From contig CAWIHF010000011.1 of the NCBI GenBank assembly GCA_963835885.1, positions 77,955 through 141,954 of the forward strand: a stretch of DNA of 64,000 nucleotides, in the 5' to 3' direction. The notes under the pieces were generated by a model, which ran no database searches, had not been told where the DNA came from, and saw nothing but the letters and a program-made list of their open reading frames with translations. Source of the DNA: Roseiarcus sp963835885 (GTDB lineage Bacteria; Pseudomonadota; Alphaproteobacteria; Rhizobiales; Beijerinckiaceae). The position numbers and the translations under genes are program-made. Each line of letters opens with the position of its first letter. The first letter of the stretch is position 1. Shown here piece by piece: positions 46,770 through 56,808 of this stretch.

Positions 46770-47350
46770 CCATCTCGCCTGCATGACATCTCGCCGCCGG
46801 CGAACTCTCATCCTTTGCAAAAGGGCTGCGAAAGCGGAATGCGCTGCCCGGACATTGAGGGGACGGTCCTCGACTTCACCGGGGCGGCGGCCCGCTTCTT
46901 GGCACGCCGCGGCGATAATCCAGCCCGTCACCAGCAACAGCGGCTCTTCGAACGGTCCGCCTTGCCGGAAGGTCGTTGCCGCAATCAGCGCGAACAAGAA
47001 CGTCAGCGCGGGAATCTCGATGTTGGCCTGGCGAAGGTCACGGCGAATCGCGTCGAGGCTCCGGCGGTCGATTCGGGGGCGAGCCTCGAGCCAATGAGCC
47101 AGCCGGAAGAGCACAAAAACGAACGCCCCCGCAAGGACAATCGCGCCGAGGGCAGCAACGTCTCTCCGGCAAAATATCCGAGCATAGCGGCGCCGACGAT
47201 GGCGACGCCGCAATGGTAGGGCGCCATGCGGGCGAGCGACTGGTATTGTTCGCGCAAGAGGGCGTCGTCCAAGTCCGTTTCGCTCGAAACGGCGACCGGC
47301 GCCAAGCCCTGCAGCGCAGGGCTGGCAAGCGACATATCGAACGACGCCAT
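46770..47350 (-). pseudogene. Fragment of a membrane sensor protein
   Basis: ATG 47350 gives MASFDMSLASPALQGLAPVA, LLREQYQSLARMAPYHCGVA and a first membrane helix (VAIVGAAMLGYFAGETLLPS). Another frame continues with LGAIVLAGAFVFVLFRLAHW and ALTFLFALIAATTFRQGG. The REQYxSLARMxPY start with membrane helices is typical of the sensor end of GGDEF/EAL proteins. No output domain follows before the 2OG oxygenase, so it is truncated as well as frameshifted. Confidence 0.45.
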
Positions 47351-47589
47351 CGAGCGGCCCGAAAATTACGCGTGTCGTAGGGGGAGCAGCAGGAGAGCCT
47401 GCGCCCGCGGCGCGCTTTCGCGTTCCACCGCCTGAACGTAATGCAAGATTCGTAAAGCGCGCCTTACGTCACCGATTAAGGTCGAGCCTTTTCGGGACTT
47501 TGCTCGGCGGTGAGAAAGGATTGCATTTCATTGCCCGCCGCAGCTCGGATAAGCTCATACCTCATACCTTCAAAACAGAGGGGGTCCCC

Positions 47590-48006
47590 GTGGCCGGCTT
47601 CATCGATCCGACAAAGGAATCCTTCGCCGCATTCCGCGCCGCCGATCGCGAAGGACCGATCCATATGCTCAATCTCGTCCGCCTGCGCGAGCGGGCGGTC
47701 TACCAGGACGGACGAACGGTGAGCGGAGCGGAAGCCTACGCGGTCTACGGACGCGAGAGTCTGCCCGTCTTCAGTCGGCTCGGCGGCTCGATCGTCTGGA
47801 GCGGCAGGTTCGAGCTCATGTTGATCGGCCCGCCCGCGGAGCGGTGGGACCGTTGCTTCATCGCGCGATATCCGAGCGTATCCGCGTTCGTCGAGATGAT
47901 CCGCGACCCGGTCTATCGCGAAGCGGTCAAGCACCGTCAGGCGGCGGTCGAGGATTCCCGGCTGATCCGGCTCGCGCCAGGAGCAGCCGGGACTGGCTTT
48001 GGTTGA
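47590..48006 (+). CDS. DUF1330-like protein
   Basis: About 138 residues from GTG 47590 (VAGFIDPTKESFAAFRAADR). Features match the ferredoxin-like DUF1330 fold: GPIHMLNLVRLRERAVYQDG, GGSIVWSGRFELMLIG and WDRCFIARYPSVSAFVEMIR. Function unknown. Intact. Confidence 0.75.
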   Translation: MAGFIDPTKESFAAFRAADREGPIHMLNLVRLRERAVYQDGRTVSGAEAYAVYGRESLPVFSRLGGSIVWSGRFELMLIGPPAERWDRCFIARYPSVSAFVEMIRDPVYREAVKHRQAAVEDSRLIRLAPGAAGTGFG

Positions 48007-48007
48007 A

Positions 48008-48466
48008 CTATGGCTTGGTCGCGCTGCTTGGAGTGACGGGCTGCGAGCCGCCTGTCGAGCTTTGACCGGGCGTCGCACCGGTGTTGTTGCTCTGGCCGTG
48101 ATTGGCGTTGCTGGCCGATTTGCCGCTCTGGCTCTCTTCCGTGAGCGCGGTGACGGAATTCGGGTTGATCATCATGACCACGGGGTTGCCCTCCGAATCC
48201 TTGGCTTGCACCAGGAAAGACGATGGCATGACCTTGATGTCGGTAAATCCGGCCTTGCTAAGATCGTTCTTGAGGGTTTGTCTGATCTTTAGGCCGCCCG
48301 GCCCGCTGTTCTTTGCGTTCTGGCCGTTCATCGAGCCCTGCTCGTTGGTCATCGAGGTCTGGCCGTTTGTCGTCTTGCCCATCGATCCGGTGTCCGCCGC
48401 CCATGCGGGGGCGGCTAAGCCGCCGGTCAACAGCAAAGCGCAAGCGAATTTTGTAACAGCCTTCAT
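48008..48466 (-). CDS. Secreted protein, unknown function
   Basis: 152 residues with a signal peptide (KAVTKFACALLLTGGLAAPA, cleavage near AWA). The middle has GLKIRQTLKNDLSKAGFTDI and KVMPSSFLVQAKDSEGNPVV, like small periplasmic PepSY-type or "hypothetical exported" proteins of rhizobia; both termini are low-complexity Ser/Asn/Gly/Gln. Strong ribosome site TAAGGAGGAA before ATG 48466. Confidence 0.7.
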   Translation of the reverse strand: MKAVTKFACALLLTGGLAAPAWAADTGSMGKTTNGQTSMTNEQGSMNGQNAKNSGPGGLKIRQTLKNDLSKAGFTDIKVMPSSFLVQAKDSEGNPVVMMINPNSVTALTEESQSGKSASNANHGQSNNTGATPGQSSTGGSQPVTPSSATKP

Positions 48467-48571
48467 GAATTTCCTCCTTACGGTGAATCCCGCCTGCAAA
48501 GGCAACTCAGCCCGCCCTTCGCTGTTCCGCTCGCTCGTCGGATTGTTTCTGCTACGGATCGAGGGGCTCCT

Positions 48572-48790
48572 ATGACCAGCCCCGAGCAACCGCTCCAGAT
48601 CTCGTCGCAGATGTCTTCGTACAGCGACCCGGCCCGCGCCAACCTTGTTGAGGAGCAGGAGTTGACACTTCGCGGCAAGCGCGGGATCTGGCGCGCGTTC
48701 GGTCGCTGGCGCTGGCGTCGGAAGGTCCCAATGGACCGTCTGGTGAGCGCCGATCTTGCACGAGCCGGGGCGCCGCCCGGCGAACTGTGA
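48572..48790 (+). CDS. Possible small basic protein
   Basis: 72 residues, C-terminal half rich in Arg and Trp (RGIWRAFGRWRWRRKVPMDR). No recognised family; support is only ORF length and position. Confidence 0.25.
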   Translation: MTSPEQPLQISSQMSSYSDPARANLVEEQELTLRGKRGIWRAFGRWRWRRKVPMDRLVSADLARAGAPPGEL

Positions 48791-48888
48791 GCAACCTACG
48801 TTGGCGATCGTTCCCCTGCTGTGGTAGCGTCGGCAAGTAAGCGCAGGCTGCCGGGCGGCTCCAGCGCAATCGCTGCCAGAGTACCCCA

Positions 48889-49755
48889 TTGGTCGTTCCT
48901 GTTTCGCAAATCTTGACGAATACTGGCGGGCTGCGTGTCGGCTTCGATCTGCCGCGCCGCGATGTTTTTATTTGGGTTTGCGCGATCATACTTTTGAATC
49001 AACTCTTCGGCGGATTGAGGGAGATGCCGTCGGATTCGCTGGCGCAGCTTCTCACCGACCTCGCCGGCGTTGGCATCTTCCAGCTGATGGCGTGGTACGC
49101 CATCTTTCGTCTCCTTGCATCGAGTGATCCCGCTCCGGTTGCGCAGCCGCGCGATTACTTGGTCGCCATAGCGCTATGCTGTCTCGTCTTCGCCCCGTCC
49201 ACTCGAATAATCTGGGTCGCGGCGCTCGGCGTCGCCATTTTTGGCTGGCTCGCCAATGGAGACGACCGCAGGCTGCGTGCAGCCTCAATCGTCCTTGCCG
49301 CACTCTCGGTACAGGAGTTCTGGGGGCGCATTGTCTTTAAGCTGTTTGCACTTCCCTTGCTTCGCGCGGAGACGGCCGTCGTCGGAACTATCCTGCAGGC
49401 GGTTCGGAAGGGAACAGTGTGGCAGGGCAACGTCATCACCGGTCCGGACGGTCACGGCATTGTGGTATATGATCTCTGCTCCTCATTCCACAATCTGTCG
49501 CTGGCTGCACTCTGCTGGGTGACGGTGCGCAGCCTACGGGATCGACGCTGGCAAGCTCGTGATTTCGTGACGGGAGCAGTCGTCGGCATAACGATGGTGC
49601 TTCTTAACGTTATGAGACTCGGTCTGATGGCGTGGAACGCTGACCTCTATGACTATTGGCATGACGGGCCGGGCGCCCAGATCTTCGCCATCAGTGCGTC
49701 GACAGGGATCCTGCTGATCAGCCTCTATGGATCGTCGGAGAGGCGGGTTGCGTGA
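48889..49755 (+). CDS. Exosortase family transpeptidase
   Basis: 288 residues with about eight membrane helices. The exosortase catalytic triad is present: Cys197 in YDLCSSFHNLSLAALCWV, Arg243 in LLNVMRLGLMAWN and His258 in YDYWHDGPGAQIFAIS, all placed in the family's usual order. The start is TTG. It should cleave and process C-terminally tagged exported proteins. Its stop overlaps the next gene's GTG (GTGA), and a candidate substrate lies 0.6 kb away. Intact. Confidence 0.88.
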   Translation: MVVPVSQILTNTGGLRVGFDLPRRDVFIWVCAIILLNQLFGGLREMPSDSLAQLLTDLAGVGIFQLMAWYAIFRLLASSDPAPVAQPRDYLVAIALCCLVFAPSTRIIWVAALGVAIFGWLANGDDRRLRAASIVLAALSVQEFWGRIVFKLFALPLLRAETAVVGTILQAVRKGTVWQGNVITGPDGHGIVVYDLCSSFHNLSLAALCWVTVRSLRDRRWQARDFVTGAVVGITMVLLNVMRLGLMAWNADLYDYWHDGPGAQIFAISASTGILLISLYGSSERRVA

Positions 49756-50219
49756 GAATTTCGGTGGCGCATGCGGTGTTCGCGGCCATCCTCGTCGGGT
49801 CGCTTGCGACGCGAGAATTGGCCGCGGAACCGCCCCCCGACAGCGCCAGCCTCGAACCGGCCGTCCTGCGCGTAGCAGGCTCCTACGGCTGGGGTTTCCG
49901 CGGATATAAGAAGACAAGCGGTATGATTTCGCGGGCGCTGGTGTTTGACGCCCCCGGCTGTTGGCAACCGGTGCGTGTTAGTTTGCGCCTGGCGACCTTC
50001 GAGGAACAGGCGCTTCTGGAACCCGCCCCGCAACCGGGGTACAGCCGCCATTATGTTTATTTCGACCAAGCCTGGGACGCGCCTAACCCCTGGGGGGCCT
50101 TTGTTCAGCGGATGAAATATGGGGCGCTGGCGGTGTTCGGTCTGACGACCTACCTACCGTCCAGATACCTGCTTTTGGTCGAAGCGCCGGAGGATTGCCG
50201 GGTCGTCGAGTTCGATTGA
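49752..50219 (+). CDS. Exported protein coupled to the exosortase
   Basis: 155 residues from GTG 49752, with a signal peptide (AHAVFAAILVGSLATRELAA). The mature part (LRVAGSYGWGFRGYKKTSGM ... YSRHYVYFDQAWDAP, YLPSRYLLLVEAPEDC) has no family I recognise. Position and coupling suggest a role like that of EpsI-type accessory proteins, but the sequence does not show the EpsI motifs clearly. Confidence 0.7.
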   Translation: MRISVAHAVFAAILVGSLATRELAAEPPPDSASLEPAVLRVAGSYGWGFRGYKKTSGMISRALVFDAPGCWQPVRVSLRLATFEEQALLEPAPQPGYSRHYVYFDQAWDAPNPWGAFVQRMKYGALAVFGLTTYLPSRYLLLVEAPEDCRVVEFD

Positions 50220-50315
50220 CTGGCGCTCGGTCTGGAATCGCGACGAACTCGCAGCGGTCAAAGCTGATGCCGAGGCCTCGCCCAATTCGAAATGACAGCG
50301 TCTGCGGCGGCGGGC

Positions 50316-50543
50316 TCAGACGGCGATGCGTTTAGGGTTGGGGCGCCTGCGCCTGAAAAACATCGCTCCCAGCATCACGCCGCCGATAACCATCACGGCG
50401 GGAGTTCCGGAGCCGATCTCTGGAGCCGGAGCTGCCGCGACGTTGCATTTTGGATTGCTTAGAGACGGACATTTGTCAGGGTTGGCCTGCGCCGCGTCCG
50501 CAACGCCTAGGCACAAGCAAATCGCGATAACAAGTGCTTTCAT
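50316..50543 (-). CDS. Small CTERM-type candidate exosortase substrate
   Basis: 75 residues from ATG 50543 with ribosome site GGGGAGAG. Signal peptide (KALVIAICLCLGVADAAQA), a mature stretch of only about 20 residues with two cysteines (CPSLSNPKC), then a tripartite C-terminal sorting signal: APEIGSGTPAV, a hydrophobic helix MVIGGVMLGAMFF and RRRR. This is the architecture of PEP-CTERM/VPEID-type substrates. Adjacent to an exosortase in convergent orientation. Confidence 0.7.
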   Translation of the reverse strand: MKALVIAICLCLGVADAAQANPDKCPSLSNPKCNVAAAPAPEIGSGTPAVMVIGGVMLGAMFFRRRRPNPKRIAV

Positions 50544-50966
50544 CGTTGCTCTCCCCAAGATGCCCCGAAAGCCCCGAAAACAAGTCGACACAAGTCGCTA
50601 GGATCGCCAGCCAAGGCGAATCGTAGCCTTAGCCTGCGCCACCGCGACCCCGATGCACAACCACACTGCAACCGCCAACGTTCCCGTTGCAGCCTCCCCG
50701 AGCTGTCCGGGCCGCTAAACACCAAGGCGACGCGCATGCACACAATCACGAGGGTTGTAAGTTGTCAAGCGTTCCGTTCTAGCATTCATCAGTTGATCTT
50801 TTCCCAGAGCATCCCAGGCCATACTTCAGCGGCTCGGGCCGGATTGCTGGCCTTCGACAATCCCGCCGGAGGGCGAGCGGTGGCCGGTGGAAGGAGGCGT
50901 CCTCCCACGCGTTTGCTCCGTTACGACGCGGACGCTAGCTTCATCCGTTCCGTCCGGAGAGCCTTC

Positions 50967-51595
50967 ATGTCCGCCGTTCGACTTGCCCGTCTGGCCGCCT
51001 TCGCGCTGTTCGTCCCGGCCGCCCTGGCGGGGACGCCCGGTCCGCCGTCGGCCGTCGTTCAGGCGCTCGCCGCGCCGCAGGCGCTTCCCGATGTCGTGGA
51101 GGGCCGGCCTGACGCGCCGGCGACGATCATCGAATACGCTTCGCTGACCTGCAGCCATTGCGCCGCCTTCCACAAGGACGCTGGCCTGCGACTCAAGGCC
51201 AAATATATCGAGACCGGCAAGGCGAAGTTCATTTTGCGCGAGTTCCCGCTCGATCCGCTCTCCGTCGGCGCCTTCATGCTCGCCCGCTGCGCCGGGCCGG
51301 ACAAGCGCGACGCGGTGGTCGACCGCCTGTTCGACCATCAGTCCGAATGGGCCTTCGTCGCCGATCCGCTCGTTCATCTGAAGCAGCAGCTCAGGCGACC
51401 GGCATGTCGGACGCCGACTTCGACGCCTGCCTGAAGAATCAGGCGCTCCTCGACGCGGTCAAGCACGATGCGCGAGACGCTGCGGCGAAGCTCAGGGTCA
51501 ACTCGACCCCGACTTTCTTCGTCGACGGGGCGAGCTCAACGGCGAGCATGCGCTTGACGAAAATTGACGAAATCCTGGCTCCCGCGGCGAAGTGA
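50967..51595 (+). pseudogene. DsbA/thioredoxin-like protein, frameshifts
   Basis: ATG 50967 begins a signal peptide (LARLAAFALFVPAALA); the DSBA-like domain has the active site CSHC in EYASLTCSHCAAFH and FILREFPLDPLSVGAFMLAR. One shift near 51395 leads to MSDADFDACLKNQALLDAVK and NSTPTFFVDG. A second, self-compensating pair of indels at about 51530-51560 replaces the expected ELNGEHALDE. A periplasmic disulfide or thiol oxidoreductase. Confidence 0.85.
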
Positions 51596-51755
51596 GCGTT
51601 TCGCACAGCTTTCTCGCGTTCCGCGGGTTGATTGCGCGACGCCGATATGGCGGCTAGTCCGATCCGTCCCGTTTCGGGACGATTCGGAGCAGGACGTTCG
51701 ACGGCGCGCCGGGCCGCGGGCAAGCCCGGCGGCGGCGGGCCGAAAGGTCGCCGCG

Positions 51756-54700
51756 ATGAAATTCGAGCGCTTGCGCCTCACCGGCTTCAAGAGCTTCTGC
51801 GACGCCGCCGAGTTCAAGATCGAGCCGGGCCTGACCGGCGTCGTCGGCCCGAACGGCTGCGGCAAGTCGAACCTCGTCGAGGCGCTTCGCTGGGTGATGG
51901 GCGAAAGCTCGTTCAAGGCGATGCGCGCGCTCGGGCATGGACGACGTCATCTTCTCCGGCTCCGGCAAGCGGCCGTCGCGCAACATCGCCGAGGTCGGCC
52001 TGCTGCTCGACAACGCCGACCGCACGCGCCCCCGCCGCCTTCAACGAGCACGAGACGATCGAGGTCACCCGCCGCATCGAGCGCGACTCGGGCTCGACCT
52101 ATCGGGTCAACGGCAAGGAGGTGCGCGCCCGCGACGTGCAGCTGCTGTTCGCCGACGCCTCCACCGGCGCGCGCTCGCCCGCCCTCGTCCGCCAGGGCCA
52201 GATCGGCGAGATCATCGCCGCCAAGCCCCAGGCGCGCCGGCTGATCCTCGAGGAGGCGGCCGGCATTTCCGGCCTCCATTCGCGCCGCCACGAGGCGGAG
52301 CTGCGGCTCAAGGGGGCGGAGGACAACCTGTTGCGGGTCGAGGACGTGCTGAAGCAGATCGACGTCCAGGTCGACAGCCTCAAGCGCCAGGCGCGCCAGT
52401 CGAGCCGCTACCGCAATCTCGCCGCCGACATCCGCCGCCACGACGCGCTCGCCCATCTGATCGCCTGGCGGGAGGCACGAGACGGCCTTCGCCGAGGCGG
52501 CGCAGAAGCTGGACTCGGACCTGCTCGACGTCGCCGAGCGCACCCGCGCCCAGGGCGAGGCGGCGCGCCTGCAGGCGCTCGCCGCCGCCGAGCTGCCGCC
52601 TTGCGCGAGGAGGAGGCGCGGCGCGGCGCGGCGCTCCATCGCATCACGCTCGCCCGCGACGCGCTCGAGGCCGAGGAGAAGCGCGCCAGGGAGCGCGGGG
52701 CCGAACTCGAGCGCCGCGCCGCCCAGTTCGCCCGCGACCTCGAGCGCGAGCAGGCGCTGATCGCCGACGCCGCCGCCGTCGTCGAGCGGCTCGCCGCCGA
52801 GGACGCTGTCGCTCGCCGAGGCGCTCGACGACGCCGGCGGCGCTTGCGGCGGAAGCGCGCGAGCGCGAGGAGGAGGCGCGCCGAGAGGCTCGCCGTCCGC
52901 CGAGGCCGAGCTCGCCGAGGCGCAGGCCGCCTCGTCCGACCTCAACGCGCGCCGCCATGCGCTCGGGGCCGCCGCGGCCGAGGAAGGCCGCCGCCTCGCC
53001 CGGCTCGAAGCCGAATATGCGGGGATCGAGCGCGAGCTCGCCGCCTTGCGCGCCTCCGGCGGCGACGACGCCGAGCGCGAGCGGCGCGCCGAGGCCGCGG
53101 CCGAGCTCGCCGAAGCGCTCGCCGCGGCCGAGGAGGCGACGCTCGCCGCCGAGGAGCGCCATAGGCCAAGCGCGCGAAGCGGAAGCGCGCTCGCGCGGGC
53201 CGCTCGCCGAGGCCGAGCGCGCGGCGCAGGCGCTGGAGACGGAAGCGCGCACGCTCGCCAAGCTTCTGGCGCGCGATGTCGAGGCGCGAATTTCCGCCGG
53301 TGGTCGACGCGATCACGGTCGCGCGCGGCTACGAGGCGGCGCTGGGCGCGGCGCTCGGCGACGATCTCGACGCGCCGGTCGACGAGGCGGCGCCGGCGCA
53401 CTGGTCGCTCCTGCCCGGCGTCGGCGCCGACCCGGCGCTGCCCGATGGCGTCGAGCCGCTCGCCGCCCGCGTGACCGCGCCGCCGGCGCTGGCGCGCCGC
53501 CTCGCCCAGATCGGCGTCGTCGACCGCGCCGAAGGCGAGCGGCTCATGGCGCTTCTGGAGGTCGGCCAGCGGCTCGTGTCGCGCGAGGGCGACCTGTGGC
53601 GCTGGGACGGTTTCGTCGCCGCAGCCGAGGCGCCGACGCCCGCGGCGCGGCGGCTCGCCGAGAAGAACCGGCTCGGCGATCTGGAGCGGGAGGCCGAGGC
53701 GGCGCGCGCCGCGGTCGAGATCGTGCGCGCCGAAGCCGCGCCGCGCCGCCGCCGGCTTGCGCGAGGCCGCCGCGTCGGAAGCCGAGTGGCGCGACGCGCG
53801 CCCGCGCCGCCCGCGCCGCCTCCGACAGCGCCCGCGCCGCGCTCGCCGAGTTCGAGCGGAAGCGCGCCCAGACGCTGACGCGGCTGTCGGCGTCGAGGAA
53901 GCGGCGTCGCGCGCCAGAGCCGCGCGCGACGAATCGGCCGAGCGCAAAGCCGCCGCCGAGACAGGCGATGCTCGACCTCGCCCCGAGCGAGGAGCTGACG
54001 CTGGCGCTCGAGCGCGCCCGCGCCGCCGCCGGCAGATGCGGGCGGAATTCGCCGAGGCGCGCGCCGCGGCGCAGAATCTTTCGCGCGAGGCGGAGGCGCG
54101 CATCGCCCGCCGGGCCGCGATCGCCGTGGAGCGCAAGTCGTGGGACGAGCGGCGGGCGCGGGCCGAGGCGCAGATCGCCGAGATCGGCGAGCGGCGCGCC
54201 GGCGACGCAGGCGGAGCGCGAGCAGCTCGCCGAAGCGCCGCACGAATTCGGCCGCCGCCGCCGGGCGCTGGCCGACGAGTTCGATCGCGCCGAGGCGGCG
54301 CGAAAGGAGGCCTCCGACGCCCGCGCGCTCGGCGAGACGGCGCTCGCCGAGGCCGATCGGGCGGCGCGGCGGCGCTCGACGCGATGGCTGAGGCGCGCGA
54401 AGCGCGCGCCGCCTCCGAAGCCCGGGTCGAGGCGGCCCGCGCGCGGCGCGAAGAGCTTCTGCGCACGATCAGGACCGAGCTCGACATGCGAGCCGGCCGG
54501 GCTCGCCGCGCTGCGCCGAGCGCGAGGCGAACGCCCCGCTGCCCGACCTCGATCAGGTCGTGCGGAAGCTCGAGAGCCTGAAGCAGGAGCGCGAGCGGCT
54601 CGGCGCGGTCAACCTGCGCGCCGACGAGGAGCTCGCCGAGGTCGAGGCGAGCCGCGACAAGCTGGTCGCCGAGCGCGACGACCTGACCGAGGCGATCAAA

Positions 54701-55225
54701 CGGCTGCGACAGGCGATCGGCTCGCTGAACCAGGAGGGCCGCGAGCGACTGCTCGCCGCCTTCGACGTCGTCAACGGCCATTTCAAGAGCCTGTTCTCGA
54801 CCCTGTTCGAGGGCGGCGAAGCCGAGCTCCAGCTGGTCGAAAGCGACGATCCGCTCGAGGCCGGGCTCGAGCTTCTGGCGCGGCCGCCCGGCAAGAAGCC
54901 GCAGACCCTGACGCTGCTCTCGGGCGGCGAGCAGGCGCTGACCGCGATGTCGCTGATCTTCGCGGTGTTCCTGACCAACCCCTCGCCGATCTGCGTGCTC
55001 GACGAGGTCGACGCGCCGCTCGACGACTACAATGTCGAGCGCTTCTGCGACCTGCTCGAGGAAATGCGCAAGCGCGCCGACACCCGCTTCGTCACCATCA
55101 CCCACAACCCGATCACCATGGCCCGCATGGACCGGCTGTTCGGGGTGACGATGGCGGAGCGAGGGGTGAGCCAGATCGTGTCGGTCGAGCTCGCCGAGGC
55201 GGAGCGGCTGCTCGAGGTGGGATAG
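51756..55225 (+). pseudogene. smc: SMC chromosome condensation protein, many frameshifts
   Basis: The locus has the right size (about 1157 codons). Walker A GPNGCGKSNLVEALRWVMGE at the N-terminus; in shifted frames MDDVIFSGSGKRPSRNIAEV, then STYRVNGKEVRARDVQLLFA and EEAAGISGLHSRRHEAELRL; central coiled coils and hinge; C-terminal LSGGEQALTAMSLIFAVFLT, Walker B CVLDEVDAPLDDYNVERF and a stop at 55225. Indels near 51930, 52030, 52480, 52600, 52805 and further through 54530. The gene is normally essential or near essential. Confidence 0.9.
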
Positions 55226-55318
55226 GCCGTGCGCGGTTGCTGACCCCCCGTATCGGCGACGGAACATGTGCGATGGACCCTATGCGGCGGGGCTCGAGCA
55301 CGGCCGATTCCCTGCCAT

Positions 55319-55495
55319 CAGGGAAAAAACAAGGAACTTCTCGCGCTTCGGCCGATTTTCGGAAAAGCCGCTCAAAAGCGAGCGATTCCGGTGTTTCCAG
55401 AAAAATTCCCTACGGGGCCGAACAGGGAATTTTTTAGCCGAGCAGGGAATTAAAGTTCCCTGCTCCGCGGAGAACAGGGATATTTCGCGCCAGAA
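55319..55495. repeat. Cluster of GAACAGGGA-type repeats
   Basis: Direct and inverted copies of (G)AACAGGGAA or its variants: ATCAGGGAA (55318), AAATTCCCT (inverted, 55403), GAACAGGGAA (55423), GAGCAGGGAA (55440), GTTCCCTGCTC (inverted, 55454) and GAACAGGGA (55471). The interior pair can form a hairpin. Related to the AACAGG repeats at 10.98-11.17 kb. Confidence 0.6.
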
Positions 55496-55559
55496 GCGCG
55501 GGCTTCGGCCCGGCGTCGTCGAACTGAGATTACTCCTGTCCCGGAATTTCCGAAAGTGC

Positions 55560-55871
55560 ATGGCCGAGCGGCCGCTTCGAAAGTCCGTTGCAGCGAGGCC
55601 CTCGCGGACGCACCCGCCCGATCCCAATCGTCTGAAAAATCTCGACGCCGCGACGATGCGGGAGTTCGAGATTGCGACGCCGGTGGAAAACTGACCCCGG
55701 ACGAAATCCGCGCGCTACGCGAGCGCGAGGCGGCGCCACAGCCCGCTCGCATTATCTCAACGTCTCCAAGAGCATCGTCAGCAAATGGGAGCGCGGGACA
55801 AGAAGCCCGATGGGGCCTCGCTGAAACTGCTCAATCTCGTTCGAACAAAGGGGCTCGAGGCGCTCGCTTGA
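55560..55871 (+). pseudogene. HTH (XRE-type) antitoxin-like regulator, frameshifted
   Basis: MREFEIATPVE, then LTPDEIRALRERE, then in other frames HYLNVSKSIVSKWERG and KPDGASLKLLNLVRTKGLEA LA. This is the HigA/NadS-type antitoxin pattern (LTPEEIRxLREREHxSQxVFAxYLNVxxxxVSxWERG). No toxin partner precedes it, so an orphan or half of a decayed pair. Confidence 0.65.
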
Positions 55872-55929
55872 GCGAGGCGGCGAGGCGGGGCCGACCTCGC
55901 CTCTGCCGGCGGAGAACCGGGGGCGCGCA

Positions 55930-56286
55930 TCAGCAAATCTTCGCCCGGCCCTGGTAGCAACGGCTCAACTCGGGCGGCGACCTGTCTTTTGGCGGCGGGG
56001 CCACCCTGGCCGGCTGACGCGGCTTCGAGGTCGGCTTCTGCGGCGCGGGATAGGGCTGAGGCGGCGGCAGTTCGATCAGGGGCGGGTAAGGCGCGGCGAA
56101 CTGCGCGCGAGAATCCCGCGACGACGGCGAACGCATCGGCTTCGACCGCAGGTCACGCGAGAACGACCGCGCACACGACCAGCCAAGCAACAACAGTCGC
56201 AATCAGGGCGATCAGGATCGGTCGCTCGTTGCGCTCGTCCATCAGGCCTAAATCGGATGTCATCGGGTATGTTCGGAAGTTGCTCA
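55930..56286 (-). pseudogene. Small membrane-anchored proline-rich protein, one frameshift
   Basis: ATG 56286 (with AGGAG upstream) gives MSNFRTYPMTSDLGLMDERN and a membrane helix RPILIALIATVVAWLVVCAV. After a shift near 56155 the tail is Pro-rich: PYPPLIELPPPQPYPAPQKP, PPPKDRSPPELSRCYQGRAK. No family recognised; looks like a TonB-like or cell-envelope tether. Confidence 0.5.
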
Positions 56287-56559
56287 TAAGCTCCTCTCCT
56301 ATCTGACGCCACCCAAGCACGTTACGTTGCGGAACGCTGTGAGGACCCTCACAGGCCGGGCGCGTGCGCGCGTTCTCTTCCGAACGGCCGCCTTAGGGGA
56401 TCAAGCAAACGACCGCACAATTTCACCCAAGCGAGCGGCTTTACGTCGTATAAGAGCATCGTCCACCTTCCTGAAAAAATCGGCGGCACAACAAGGGGGC
56501 GTAAAGGCGCCCTGACAGAATCTGTACGGAATTGTACTGTCTTCAGAAGGAGAACGGCC

Positions 56560-56808
56560 GTGACAGTCAGCAAAGGCGCGGAAGAGGCCCGGAACCGGCT
56601 CCCGGAACTGCTGGACGAGGCTGAAAAGGGCCGCTCGACGGTCATCGCGAAGCACGCCCGACCGGTCGCGGCGCTGGCGCCGATCGCTGTGTACAATTCC
56701 GTCGCTCGGCAGCAACCGCTAACTCCTCTTGCCGGATCGGGGGCCGGGTTATGGGGACCGGAAAGCGGCGCGACAATCGCTGAGCTGCGCGACGAATGGA
56801 GCTGCTGA
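56560..56808 (+). CDS. Phd/YefM-type antitoxin
   Basis: 82 residues: SKGAEEARNRLPELLDEAEK and RSTVIAKHARPVAALAPIAV, the Phd/YefM DNA-binding fold, with a C-terminal toxin-neutralising tail (TIAELRDEWSC). A TTG/GTG-preceded ribosome site AGAAGGAGAA is present. Overlaps the PIN gene by 13 bases as in VapBC-type pairs. Confidence 0.82.
   Translation: MTVSKGAEEARNRLPELLDEAEKGRSTVIAKHARPVAALAPIAVYNSVARQQPLTPLAGSGAGLWGPESGATIAELRDEWSC

Noticed and set aside
47003..47213. Intact new membrane protein gene antisense to 46.8-47.2 kb
   Set aside because: Two frames must be joined and no output domain follows, so it is reported only as a low-confidence fragment.
51947..55267. 1106-residue minus-strand ORF opposite smc
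   Set aside because: High GC leaves long antisense frames open; the plus strand carries all SMC motifs although frameshifted.
51937..55437. 1166-residue plus-strand ORF over smc
   Set aside because: Only its first residues (MDDVIFSGSGKRPSRNIAEV) are SMC; the rest is the wrong frame.
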